Below, piece after piece: positions 17,476 to 25,245 of a stretch of 58,676 bases of DNA. Source of the DNA: Oscillospiraceae bacterium. GTDB lineage: Bacteria; Bacillota; Clostridia; Oscillospirales; Oscillospiraceae. The stretch covers positions 1 through 58,676 of the forward strand of contig CAJTCG010000021.1 in the NCBI GenBank assembly GCA_910574635.1, in the 5' to 3' direction. Under the pieces are notes generated by a model. That model saw only the letters and a list, made by a program, of their open reading frames with translations. It searched no databases and was not told where the DNA came from. A program made the position numbers and the translations under genes. Within the stretch, counting starts at the first letter, position 1. Each line of letters opens with the position of its first letter.

Positions 17476-18211
17476 GGAATTTGACGACGCCTACTTTGCC
17501 CTGCTGATGGAGGGCGTGGCGAATAAGGAGGGCGAACAACTGATAGCCCTCAATGAAATGCTCCAGGATAATCCGGAAGCCGAGGTGCCGGAGAGTGTGG
17601 ACAAGCGGTGCCTGGAAACCATCGACCGCCATTTTGCCAAGGAACAGCGCAGGATCGGACTGCGGAAGGCCGGGAAGGTCCTGCGGCTGGCGGCGGTCAT
17701 TATGGGAATTTCCGTGCTTCTCTTTACGTCGGCGTTTGCTCTTTCAGAGGATTTCCGGGTGGCGACGCTGAATCTGATGCTTACGGTTACAGAGAGATAT
17801 ACGCAGTTTGATATCAATAATTCTGATGGAAACAGTGTGCAAGCGTCTCCAAAGGGCAATCAAGCAGGCTTTGCGTATTTCCAAAACGCGGAGATCGGAT
17901 GGGTCCCGGAGGGCTTTGAATGTACTGAAAGCGTACCTGACATACTTGCCAGATTTGAAAATGAACAGGGCGAGTATTTCCTTGTTTCTATCGTTTCTGG
18001 TCACGGAACCATGCGGGTTGATACAGAAAATCCGGAAAGCCTTGAGCATATTACTGTCAACGGATACGAGGGACTTTGCACAGTGAAGTATGGGGAAGTC
18101 TCAATTACGCTTGCCGACTTAGAGAACGATCTTTATATTGGAGTCGATGCTTCCAGCGGGCTTTCAGTCGATACTACAAAAAAGATTGCAGAAAATATTT
18201 TAATTTTGTAG
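17450..18211 (+). CDS. DUF4367 membrane protein, putative anti-sigma factor
   Basis: 253 residues from ATG 17450, chosen for AAAGGAG nine bases before it; the ATG at 17441 is too close to that site. The cytoplasmic N-terminus is about 85 acidic residues, with one membrane segment (LRLAAVIMGISVLLFTSAFA). The outer domain contains IGWVPEGFECTES and INVNGYEG-like DUF4367 features. The start lies 26 bases inside the sigma gene, implying translational coupling and a fixed ratio. By position and topology it should hold the sigma factor at the membrane until a signal arrives. No zinc-binding HxxxCxxC motif is seen. Confidence 0.75.
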   Translation: MTERERLLEEFDDAYFALLMEGVANKEGEQLIALNEMLQDNPEAEVPESVDKRCLETIDRHFAKEQRRIGLRKAGKVLRLAAVIMGISVLLFTSAFALSEDFRVATLNLMLTVTERYTQFDINNSDGNSVQASPKGNQAGFAYFQNAEIGWVPEGFECTESVPDILARFENEQGEYFLVSIVSGHGTMRVDTENPESLEHITVNGYEGLCTVKYGEVSITLADLENDLYIGVDASSGLSVDTTKKIAENILIL

Positions 18212-18241
18212 GTTGCATTTTTCAAATTCTGTGTCTCCTAT
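18211..18241 (+). promoter_or_regulatory. Candidate ECF-type promoter, copy B
   Basis: GGTTGCATTTTT at 18211-18222 and GTGTCTCCTAT at 18231-18241, the same blocks and 20-base offset as copy A. It starts at the stop codon of the DUF4367 gene. A terminator hairpin begins only 19 bases later, so a transcript from here would be short unless it is read through. A weaker third version (TGTTGCGTTTTCC near 18294) lies after the terminator. Confidence 0.5.
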
Positions 18242-18259
18242 ATTAGGAAGCCATTTGAA

Positions 18260-18292
18260 AGCCCGGAGCTTACCGCTCCGGGCTGTTTTTTT
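18260..18292 (+). terminator. Intrinsic terminator of the sigma/DUF4367 operon
   Basis: Stem AGCCCGGAGC 18260-18269 with GCTCCGGGCT 18275-18284, five-base loop, then seven T (18286-18292). Confidence 0.85.
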
Positions 18293-18532
18293 ATGTTGCG
18301 TTTTCCGTGTTTGGGTTTCTTTATATAACAGGGGGCAGTTAAGGACCTCTGTTCTATGAAGGAGAAGGAGGTGAATTCCATGCGGGCCTGAACAAACGGA
18401 AGCGTTTGGCGGAACAAAAAACTTGCGAAATTTTTAAAATGATGCAATATAATGCGTTCCCCCTGCGTTTACCAGACAGAAGAGAGCGGGAGGCCTTTCA
18501 CCCTCCCGCCGGAAAAAGAAAGGAAGATCATC

Positions 18533-19447
18533 ATGAAAAAACGAATTGCGTCCTTTCCCGGCGGTTTTCTTGCAGCCCTGACCCTGAGCGCCTGCCTGAC
18601 CACCGCCCTGGCCGCCTCTGGCACGGTAAGCTATAACTTTGCCAATGTGGCCCTGGACGGAACGCAGAAAATCACGGCGGGCCAGGACATCACCGCCGCC
18701 AACGGCCAGAAGGTCCCCGGCTCCATCCTCTACACCGACGAAGCCGGCGGCAAGACCAATTACCTTCCTATCCGCGCCATCAGCGAGCTGCTGGGGGTGG
18801 AGATCGGGTATGATTCCGCAAGCAGGACGGTCCTGCTGGGGAAGCAGCCTGCACAGCCTGCCAATGGCGGCGGGGATGTGATCGACCTCCGAACCCCGAC
18901 AACGGTGCCAGAAAATCCCCGGCGGGGAGACGCAGATCTCATCAAGAGCCGGGGCGGTACGATTTTGCCAGACGATGACCCGAAATCGTATCGCGGCTCT
19001 GAAAAAATGTTCAAGGATAAGGACGGGGAACTCCGGTTCGAGTACCTTGTTGGAAACCTGGGGGCCTTGGATGACTTGGACAAAAAGGTGGCGGAGCGGC
19101 ACCTGGCCAACGGGGACTACCCCAAGAACAGCAAGGGCGAAAGCTATGGTCCCAAGCAGTTGGCCAGCTACGTGGGCTATATCCCGGACCTGCTCTATGT
19201 GGCCGAGGAAGGAGACCACCCCGCCGGATATTACCGGCAGTCCGAGAGAGCGGCCGCGGCGGCAAAGTTTGAAGGACTGTCCGAGGAGGAGTGCCCCCAT
19301 ACGTTAGGCATCCCCCTGTATGACTCCGAAGGCGGCGTGATCGGCTCGTACAACATCGGCTGCGCCGGGCACTTTTACAAGCCTGGCATGACCTTGGAGG
19401 AAGTTCTGGGGTCTGTTGAAGACGCTGTCGCGCGGGGGGAATGGTAA
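18533..19447 (+). CDS. Exported stalk-domain protein
   Basis: 304 residues from ATG 18533, with AAAGGAAG before it. Signal sequence MKKRIASFPGGFLAALTLSA; both a lipobox-like LSAC and an ALA-A signal-peptidase site are visible, so a secreted or lipid-anchored form are both possible. After a beta-rich start comes the stalk-domain core (NYLPIRAISELLGVEIGYD, then TVLLG), residues ~75-105. The C-terminal ~190 residues match no family I know and end with YNIGCAGHFYKPGMTLEEVL. It lies directly downstream of the sigma operon and may be its target. Confidence 0.75.
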   Translation: MKKRIASFPGGFLAALTLSACLTTALAASGTVSYNFANVALDGTQKITAGQDITAANGQKVPGSILYTDEAGGKTNYLPIRAISELLGVEIGYDSASRTVLLGKQPAQPANGGGDVIDLRTPTTVPENPRRGDADLIKSRGGTILPDDDPKSYRGSEKMFKDKDGELRFEYLVGNLGALDDLDKKVAERHLANGDYPKNSKGESYGPKQLASYVGYIPDLLYVAEEGDHPAGYYRQSERAAAAAKFEGLSEEECPHTLGIPLYDSEGGVIGSYNIGCAGHFYKPGMTLEEVLGSVEDAVARGEW

Positions 19448-19540
19448 TTACGGCAGTATGCTTCCCTTACATCAGGCGGGGCCTGGATAGCCGGGCCCCG
19501 CCGGTTTCCTAAAGTAAAGAATTCAGGAGGCTGTCCGGCA

Positions 19541-19873
19541 ATGGAATTTGGCTACACGATCCCCCTGCAAAGGCATTTGAAAATAAAACTGCCGCCCCCT
19601 CAAACAGCATCGGCCCCATTTTTTTGCTGGGACGTTCATCTGCTGACTATCCAAAAGCGGAGAACGGCGCTGGCGATGAACCGCGCCAGCCGCTATTGTA
19701 TCCTGCTCTATGGCATGAGGGCGGCGGATTGGGTACACCTGCCGGTAAACTGTACCCAAGATTATGGACGTGGACAGGGTAAAAAGCAGAGACGCACCCT
19801 AAAGGTAGACAGAAACAAGCGAAAAAACAAAGGATTTAGGACAAGGGTATGTTCTGAGGGCAGGGCTGTGTGA
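19541..19873 (+). pseudogene. DUF6933-like protein, 3' end lost at an IS3 element
   Basis: GGAGG precedes ATG 19541. The N-terminus MEFGYTIPLQRHLKIKLPPP, then FFCWDVH and LLYGMRAADW, fits small DUF6933-type proteins of clostridia. The last ~35 residues are strongly basic and unlike the family. I infer that the natural C-terminus was replaced when the IS3 element inserted nearby (its first gene starts at 19906). Confidence 0.5.
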
Positions 19874-19905
19874 TAAAATGAAGCCAGTAGAAAGGGGCAT
19901 CACAC

Positions 19906-20388
19906 ATGGCACGAAAAATGTTTACCCAGGAGCAGGTGCGAGTTATGGCAGAAAATCCATACACGCTACATGTGTCCACCACGCAGATCACATTTACAAA
20001 CGCATTCAAGGAAGAATTTTGACGAAGATACCAAGAAGGGGATACGTCCAGAACGATTATGTACGATTTGGGCTATGATCCGGATGTGCTTGGGAGGAAC
20101 CGCCTCAGCGGCATCCAGAACGTAGTGTGCAAGCAGGCAGTTTCAGCGAAAGGGTTCCATGAGCGGCCGCAGCGCATGCGCGGAGAGGGGTCTGCCGGAG
20201 GCGGCGACACAACCACCCAGGCTCAGCTGCGGCAGATGCAGCACCGGCTGAAATATCTGGAGCAGGAGGTGCAATTTCTAAAAAAATATCCTCTGCCAGA
20301 GGTACGCGAAAGCAAGGGCTGCGGCCATGAACGAGGCATCCACCATCTTTTCCCTGATCCACCAGACACTGTCCGGAAGCGAGAATGA
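19906..20388 (+). pseudogene. IS3-family OrfA, in-frame stop at codon 39
   Basis: ATG 19906 behind GAAAGGGG; MARKMFTQEQVRVMAENPYT, an HTH-type start of an IS3 first protein. A TGA at 20020-20022 interrupts the frame. The same frame continues (MYDLGYDPDVLGRNRLSG) to a coiled-coil region LRQMQHRLKYLEQEVQFLKK that normally serves OrfA oligomerisation. Confidence 0.75.
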
Positions 20389-21134
20389 ACTTTCCGTATC
20401 CATGATGTGCCAGACAGCCGGGGTTTCCAGGTCCGGCTACTGCCGCTTCGGCCAGGCAGGCACGGGAAACACAGGATCGCGCTGATTTTGAGCTGGTTTT
20501 GGAGGCATACAACCGGCGGGGATATTCCAAAGGGGCACGGGGCATCTATATGTGCCTCATCCACAATACTCCTCCAGTGGTTATGAACCTGAAAAAGATA
20601 CGCCGGCTGATGAAGAAATATGGCTTGCAATGTCCGATCCGGAGAGCAAATCCCTACCGAAAAATGAAGAACGCAATGAAAACAAACAACTACGCGCCCA
20701 ACCTTTTAGACCGTGAATTTGAGAGTTATGGCCCCCGCCTCGTACTTCTCACAGACATTACCTATATCTCCTGGGGCGGTTCATTCCTCTACCTGTGCGT
20801 GATCATGGACGCATACACAAAGCAGGTACTCTCCTATGCCCTTAGCCCGTCTCTGGAAGTTGACTTTGTGCTGGATGCGGTCGATATTTTGATACGGGAG
20901 CATGGCGTCTCGCTTTACGCGCAGGCCGTGATCCACAGCGACCAGAGCTGCCATTACACCAGCTGCAAATTTATTGAACTCGTTGAGCGCAACGATCTTC
21001 GCCGCTCTATGTCCCGCAAAGGAAATTGCTGGGATAACGCGCCGCAGGAGAGTTTCTTTGGACATATGAAAGATTTGACTGACTTAACAGGTGCTCTCTC
21101 TTTTGACGAAGTAAAAGCGGTTATTGACGATTAG
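20327..21134 (+). pseudogene. IS3-family OrfB (DDE transposase), frameshifted and 3'-truncated
   Basis: Starts with MNEASTIFSLIHQTLSGSEN, HTH part CQTAGVSRSGYCR. It then shifts frame by one near 20450, and continues RADFELVLEAYNRRGYSKG. The integrase core keeps its acidic residues: LLTDITYISW, VIHSDQSCHYTS and NCWDNAPQESFFGHMK. It ends early at TAG 21132 after VKAVIDD, about 40 residues short of the family. Inactive remnant; clean terminal repeats were not found. Confidence 0.8.
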
Positions 21135-21207
21135 GTGACAAATACTTCAGATTCATTCGGCCTGCTGTCCTTTTTATTGCCTGTCCAAATATTGGGGTGT
21201 CTATTTC

Positions 21208-21563
21208 TTATTTTGTCCTTGACAAAGGGGACACTTTACACTCTGGGCTGCGGCTTTTCCGCAGTCTTGGCCGCTGAAAAGCCGTGGCCTGGGGGAAGGC
21301 TCCGGCGGTGGGGTAGGGACGGCGCGGGTGGTAAAGCGTTTGACATAGGCCCTGCCGGACACGCTCAATCAGGCCCACGCCTTTGCCAGTGTCCAGCTCT
21401 GCCAGCAGCTTCATGGCCTTGTCCCGCCCGCAGTTCAAGTTGCTGCCGATCTCATCTGGTGCTTAAAGCGGGGGTGGGTGATAAGCTGGCATGGGATGCG
21501 GAAGTATATAAACTGCATCGCCTCATCGCCGTAAAAATAGCTTGGTAATTTCATATCCGGCAT
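21208..21563 (-). pseudogene. Replication initiator RepA, 5' remnant (right copy)
   Basis: From ATG 21563: MPDMKLPSYFYGDEAMQF, then YFRIPCQLI, and after a frameshift NCGRDKAMKLLAELDTGKG and GLIERVRQGL, which are RepA N-terminal domain features. Sense is lost by about 21330. Too damaged to function. Its first 18 codons are the source or partner of the inverted copy at 15199. Confidence 0.75.
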
Positions 21564-21618
21564 GGCCGTTGCCTCCTTTTGGGCATGAAAAAACACGATT
21601 GTCAAATCGTGTTTTTTT
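21509..21618 (-). repeat. Right copy of the 110-bp inverted repeat
   Basis: Reverse complement of 15144-15253 with one mismatch. It includes the same terminator-like hairpin (21588-21618) and the repA start. The two copies face each other across 6.3 kb. Confidence 0.9.
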
Positions 21619-21856
21619 CATGCTGTTGGATTTTGTCACAAGGGGTTGATTTTTTGGTGACTGCTGACAAAGTCAGTATTTGCAAGGGTTTCAAGATGGT
21701 GCCTTACGAGTGTAAATCCAAGTGGTCAAAGGAATCATATCTTCCGCCCTTCGTGTCCTGAGAGGCAGGGCGATACGGAAAGACTCTATCTCAACGGCGG
21801 CAGTCATGCCTGCGTGGCGCCGGCGTTGTTCCAAACCGAATACGCTTATCAACAGG

Positions 21857-22786
21857 TCAAATGTGGTAGCCCACGCTTTTCAAATATTCCACGCTGGCCT
21901 TCACGTCCCGCAGACTCCCTTCCACATTCCTGGGGTCCCGCTCCTGCTCGATGGTAATATAGCCGCTGTAGCCGATATCCTCCAGCGCCTGTTTAATGCC
22001 GGGATAATCCAGGCTTCCCGTACCGATGGGGCACATGGCTCCCTTGCCGCAGCCGTCAAAAAAGCGGATATGCTCGTTCAGCACTTCCCGGTAGACCTTC
22101 TCATTGACGTCTTTAAAATGGACATAATCCAGCCGGGAGGCGTATTTTTTCAAATATTCCGCCGGGTCCATATGCGAGTAATAGAGATGCCCCGTATCCA
22201 GGCACAACCCCGCCGTCTCATAGGGGATGTCCCGGACCACCGCCGCAATCTCGTCTTCGAATTCAATATAGCTTCCGGCGTGGGGGTGAATGACGGGCCG
22301 GACGCCGTACTTGTTAGCCCGCTCGCACACTGCCCGGAGGTTCTCCATAAAGCCGGACCACTCCCCGGCGGAAAGTCTGGGGGCCCGGTCGGGATGGCCT
22401 GCGGCGTAGTCCCGCCGGTCATGGCCCCAGTCCATAACCGTCATGTAGGGCGTGGGAAATTTCTGCCCCTGATGGACCGGCAGCTTTGGCAGGGCCGGGT
22501 CCGTAATCAGGCGGCAGATGTCGTCTGCCGCTTTCAGGACGCTTTCCTGGTTGGCAGGGTCCAGCAGGTCGTGGAAGATGGTGCCCGCCACAATGGCCAC
22601 GCCGTTCTTCCGCAGTTCGACGGAAACCGTTTCCGCGTCAATGGGCAGATAACCGTAAGGCCCCAGCTCAATGGCGCTGTACCCCGCCAGACCGGCCTCT
22701 TCCAGTACCCGCCGCCAGGGGGGCAGATAGGGATTTTTGGGGTCGTCCACGCCCCAGCAGCAAGGTGCGCCGCAGATTTGAATCAT
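21857..22786 (-). CDS. Sugar phosphate isomerase/epimerase (TIM barrel, inosose dehydratase-like)
   Basis: 309 residues. ATG 22786 is chosen because GGGAGG lies seven bases before it; two earlier starts overlap that site. AP-endonuclease-2-type TIM barrel with metal-site residues in the usual strands: a Glu in YSAIELGPYG, His in RPVIHPHAGSYIEFE, Asp/His in GLCLDTGHLYYSH, DYVHFKDVN, and the final Glu in GYITIEQERD. IolE-like enzymes have this build. The exact substrate is unknown. It is alone on its strand, next to the element's right boundary. Confidence 0.85.
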   Translation of the reverse strand: MIQICGAPCCWGVDDPKNPYLPPWRRVLEEAGLAGYSAIELGPYGYLPIDAETVSVELRKNGVAIVAGTIFHDLLDPANQESVLKAADDICRLITDPALPKLPVHQGQKFPTPYMTVMDWGHDRRDYAAGHPDRAPRLSAGEWSGFMENLRAVCERANKYGVRPVIHPHAGSYIEFEDEIAAVVRDIPYETAGLCLDTGHLYYSHMDPAEYLKKYASRLDYVHFKDVNEKVYREVLNEHIRFFDGCGKGAMCPIGTGSLDYPGIKQALEDIGYSGYITIEQERDPRNVEGSLRDVKASVEYLKSVGYHI

Positions 22787-22913
22787 GCTCATTCCTCCCA
22801 ATTATTTCGAGCGCCAACGTTCAGCCGCAATATTTGAAAACCACGCCAGCCGTCTTTGTTTATTGTGCACAGTTTTTCTCTTCGAAATTTGTGCGAATCG
22901 TCCGGTTTGCCGC

Positions 22914-22941
22914 TGGACTTTTTGTGAAAACCTGATATCCT
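22914..22941 (+). promoter_or_regulatory. Promoter of the 29-codon ORF
   Basis: TGGACT 22914-22919 and TATCCT 22936-22941, spacing 16. It stands 38 bases before the small ORF start. Confidence 0.5.
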
Positions 22942-22978
22942 AAGAACTGCAATCCCAAGTATGAAGGAGGCGATTCGT

Positions 22979-23068
22979 ATGTTTAAATGGTTCCAAAGCC
23001 TTGTCAGCATCCGCTATCAGGAGCTGAACCGGATGCGCCGCGAATTGCGCCGCGAGGCAAAGAAATAA
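22979..23068 (+). CDS. Small basic ORF, 29 residues
   Basis: ATG 22979 to TAA 23068, behind a full GAAGGAGG eight bases upstream, with its own promoter-like sequence and a strong terminator 48 bases after the stop. The product MFKWFQSLVSIRYQEL followed by an Arg/Lys-rich tail would be an amphipathic basic helix. No family recognised. The complete transcription and translation signals make it a likely expressed small protein or a leader. Confidence 0.6.
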   Translation: MFKWFQSLVSIRYQELNRMRRELRREAKK

Positions 23069-23115
23069 GCGCCCGGACCTTTTCCGGCGGCACACATAAG
23101 ATATCGGCAAAAGAA

Positions 23116-23156
23116 CGCCTCCCCAGCGGAAAAATCCGCCGGGGAGGCGCATTTTT
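23116..23156 (+). terminator. Intrinsic terminator of the small ORF
   Basis: CGCCTCCCC-A-GCGG (23116-23129) pairs with CCGC-C-GGGGAGGCG (23136-23149), followed by ATTTTTC. Confidence 0.85.
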
Positions 23157-23212
23157 CATGTCCGTTTCGAGGCGGTCCCACCGCGTCGAGATTTCCCGCG
23201 CCCGCCTGCCCT

Positions 23213-24145
23213 CTATTCCGGCAGACTGTCTTCTATAACATCCAGAAGAATCATGCGCGTATACATGAAGTCTTTCAGTATCACCCCGTTGTCATGCTTC
23301 GTATCCTCTTTCAATACGCAGTACGACAAGCGCCCCTTCAGCCTGGCGCTTCGGGGCTCCCGAACGCTGTCGATCCAGTCGGCCATTTCCCCTTCGCCAT
23401 ACAATTGAATGGAACTGGATTCTTTTCCATCAGGCGACTTTGCAGTGGCGCGGATGCCGGAGACGTCTCCAACCTGCAGGCCCAAGCCCTTGCAAAGAGC
23501 TACCTTTACAGAACTAGTCTGATTTGGAGTCAGCTGCATATCCAGTATAATCTCTTGTCCGTAGTATTTATAAGGCCGGCGCAAAAAGCCTCTCAGAATT
23601 TCGTAGTCGCCGCCCTCCGTATCGGAGGGCAGAGTCCGCAAAGAGTCCTCGATCGCACGATCTTTTTTCAGTTCGTTCATCAAATCCTGGGTTATTTTTT
23701 TGCCAAGATCGGCGGGAGTTGTGAACGAGCTGACCACATGCGCCTTCTTTAAGCGGGATTTAAACGCTTCTAATTTTTCCGCGCCCTCCCCTTTATCCAC
23801 AAATCTGGAAGCAATCGGATGGTTTTCATCCAATATGTAGATCAGCACCGGAATCCTGTTTTTTACCGCCTCGTCATACTCCAGCTCCGTAAACGATTTC
23901 CCGCTGTCCTCCTCCACGATTCCGTAACGCATGCCGATGATCCCGATATAAAGCTTGCATTCACGCACAGTCTGTAGGCACTTATCCAAAGGTCTCTCAG
24001 GCGTTGAGCCGAAAAACTCCATTCCCTTGATGGTCTGGTTCATATAAGTAATGCTCCGTTCCACCTCATCCCTATAGGCCTTTAAATCCTCATAGGTAGA
24101 CGACACAAATATGGGGACGTTCATACGCTCCTGAGTCGTGGCCAT
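23213..24145 (-). CDS. DUF4062 domain protein
   Basis: 310 residues, GGGAGG before ATG 24145. Residues ~9-110 form a DUF4062 domain (VPIFVSSTYEDLKAYRDEV, CKLYIGIIGMRYG, FTELEYDEAV, PVLIYILDE), a TIR-like Rossmann fold that commonly starts STAND-type NTPases and other predicted immune or signalling proteins. Here no NTPase follows. A ~100-residue linker leads to a C-terminal beta-rich domain (EIILDMQLTPNQTSSVKVAL, then SIQLYGEGEMADWIDSV) that I do not recognise. The gene stands alone between the small ORF and the esterase. Complete; a defence role is inference only. Confidence 0.8.
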   Translation of the reverse strand: MATTQERMNVPIFVSSTYEDLKAYRDEVERSITYMNQTIKGMEFFGSTPERPLDKCLQTVRECKLYIGIIGMRYGIVEEDSGKSFTELEYDEAVKNRIPVLIYILDENHPIASRFVDKGEGAEKLEAFKSRLKKAHVVSSFTTPADLGKKITQDLMNELKKDRAIEDSLRTLPSDTEGGDYEILRGFLRRPYKYYGQEIILDMQLTPNQTSSVKVALCKGLGLQVGDVSGIRATAKSPDGKESSSIQLYGEGEMADWIDSVREPRSARLKGRLSYCVLKEDTKHDNGVILKDFMYTRMILLDVIEDSLPE

Positions 24146-24299
24146 GGGTTTTTCCTCCCATTCTTTTGTTCTTGGCGTTCCTTACGCCGCCGGCCGTGAT
24201 TCTCCCCGCGCTCTCACGGGCAGACGGCGGCAGGGCGCCTGCCGCTCGTCTACAGTATACAATAAGTTCCCCCGCCTTTCAACCAAATCCGGCAAACCG

Positions 24300-24956
24300 T
24301 TATCCCGGCAGCAGCCCCGGCACGAGTTCCGCCAGCAGTGCCGCCAGCTGGGCATGGCCCTTCCGGGTCAGGTGCATCCCGTCCACGGCGTTAAACTCGC
24401 AGTCCTTGGCGTCTAAGTAGTGGGCTCCCACCAGCCGGGCGGTCTTCTTATAGTACTTATGCAGCTCCCGCGTCTTTTCCAGGCAGCCCTTTCCCATAGG
24501 CTCCCCGCACTCCGCCAGCTCCATCTCCGGGCGGATGGGAGGCGGACAGACAATCAGAATATTGGGCGCGTGATCCCCCCAGCAGTCCACGCTCTGGGCC
24601 TTGCGGACCAGCCGCTCCATGCCGATGGCGATGCAGGAGGCGTTGGCCCCCAGACGCTCTTTGGAGTCGTTGGTGCCCAGCATAATGATGAGAAGATCAA
24701 CCGCCTCGTGGCTTTTCAGCAGAGAGTACACAACCGTGAGGGCGTCCATCGTCTCATGGAGGGGGTCCTGGAACACAGTGGTCCGGCCGCTGAGGCCTTC
24801 CTCCGTCACCAGGACGTCCGGCCCCAGGGCCTTTTGGAGGAGGCAGGTCCAGCGCTCGTCCTCGTTGAAGCGGCTGCCTCCGTCGGCGCAGTCGGCCGGG
24901 TCGGCGCAGTAGCCGTGGGTGTTGGAATCTCCTAAGCAGAGGATGTGCTTTTTCAT
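24300..24956 (-). CDS. SGNH/GDSL-type hydrolase (esterase)
   Basis: 218 residues, AAAGGAAG before ATG 24956. SGNH blocks: block I LCLGDSNTHGY with the nucleophile Ser, block II Gly in EEGLSGRTT, block III LGTNDSK, block V DGMHLTRKGH with the catalytic Asp-His. No signal peptide, so cytoplasmic. It is divergent from the sialic-acid-like uptake operon, so removal of O-acetyl groups from the imported sugar is a reasonable inference. Complete. Confidence 0.88.
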   Translation of the reverse strand: MKKHILCLGDSNTHGYCADPADCADGGSRFNEDERWTCLLQKALGPDVLVTEEGLSGRTTVFQDPLHETMDALTVVYSLLKSHEAVDLLIIMLGTNDSKERLGANASCIAIGMERLVRKAQSVDCWGDHAPNILIVCPPPIRPEMELAECGEPMGKGCLEKTRELHKYYKKTARLVGAHYLDAKDCEFNAVDGMHLTRKGHAQLAALLAELVPGLLPG

Positions 24957-25154
24957 CGTCCATCTTCCTTTCTGTCTGCGGTAAGCCAGCCTGAAATTTA
25001 CCCTATGTGGTATAAGTTAGCAGGTTTTTCCGGTTTGTCAAGGCATACAATCAAATTCTTTTCCGAATTTTGAGGGTAAATTCACCAAAAATCGAAATTA
25101 TTTTTGAAACTTTCCCTAAATATTCTTGTCTTACGAAAATCCTTCCGATTTCAA

Positions 25155-25183
25155 TTGACAAAAGAAGGGAGTCCTTGTATAAT
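25155..25183 (+). promoter_or_regulatory. Consensus promoter of the sugar-uptake operon
   Basis: Perfect TTGACA 25155-25160 and perfect TATAAT 25178-25183, spacing 17. An intrinsically strong sigma-A promoter for a sugar operon implies that control is by repression, by attenuation at the hairpin that follows, or both. The AT-rich 100 bases upstream could hold a regulator site, but I see no clear palindrome. Confidence 0.85.
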
Positions 25184-25191
25184 TTACACAG

Positions 25192-25220
25192 TGAGCCGGC
25201 GATCGGCCGGTTCATTTTTT
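25192..25220 (+). promoter_or_regulatory. Leader hairpin with T-run right after the transcription start
   Basis: GAGCCGGC-GATC-GGCCGGTTC folds on itself (25192-25213, one imperfect pair) and is followed by ATTTTTT (25214-25220). It lies about ten bases after the -10 box and before AAAGGAGG of the first gene. It looks like an intrinsic terminator placed as an attenuator. The hairpin also resembles a dyad operator; sequence alone cannot tell. Confidence 0.5.
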
Positions 25221-25245
25221 GTAAGGATTAAAAGGAGGATTTGCG

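Noticed and set aside
19860..21134. Functional IS3 element
   Set aside because: OrfA has an in-frame stop, OrfB has a frameshift and an early end, and no matching terminal repeats were found.
21722..22837. 371-codon plus-strand frame
   Set aside because: Antisense to the TIM-barrel isomerase, which has conserved metal-site residues and a proper ribosome-binding site.
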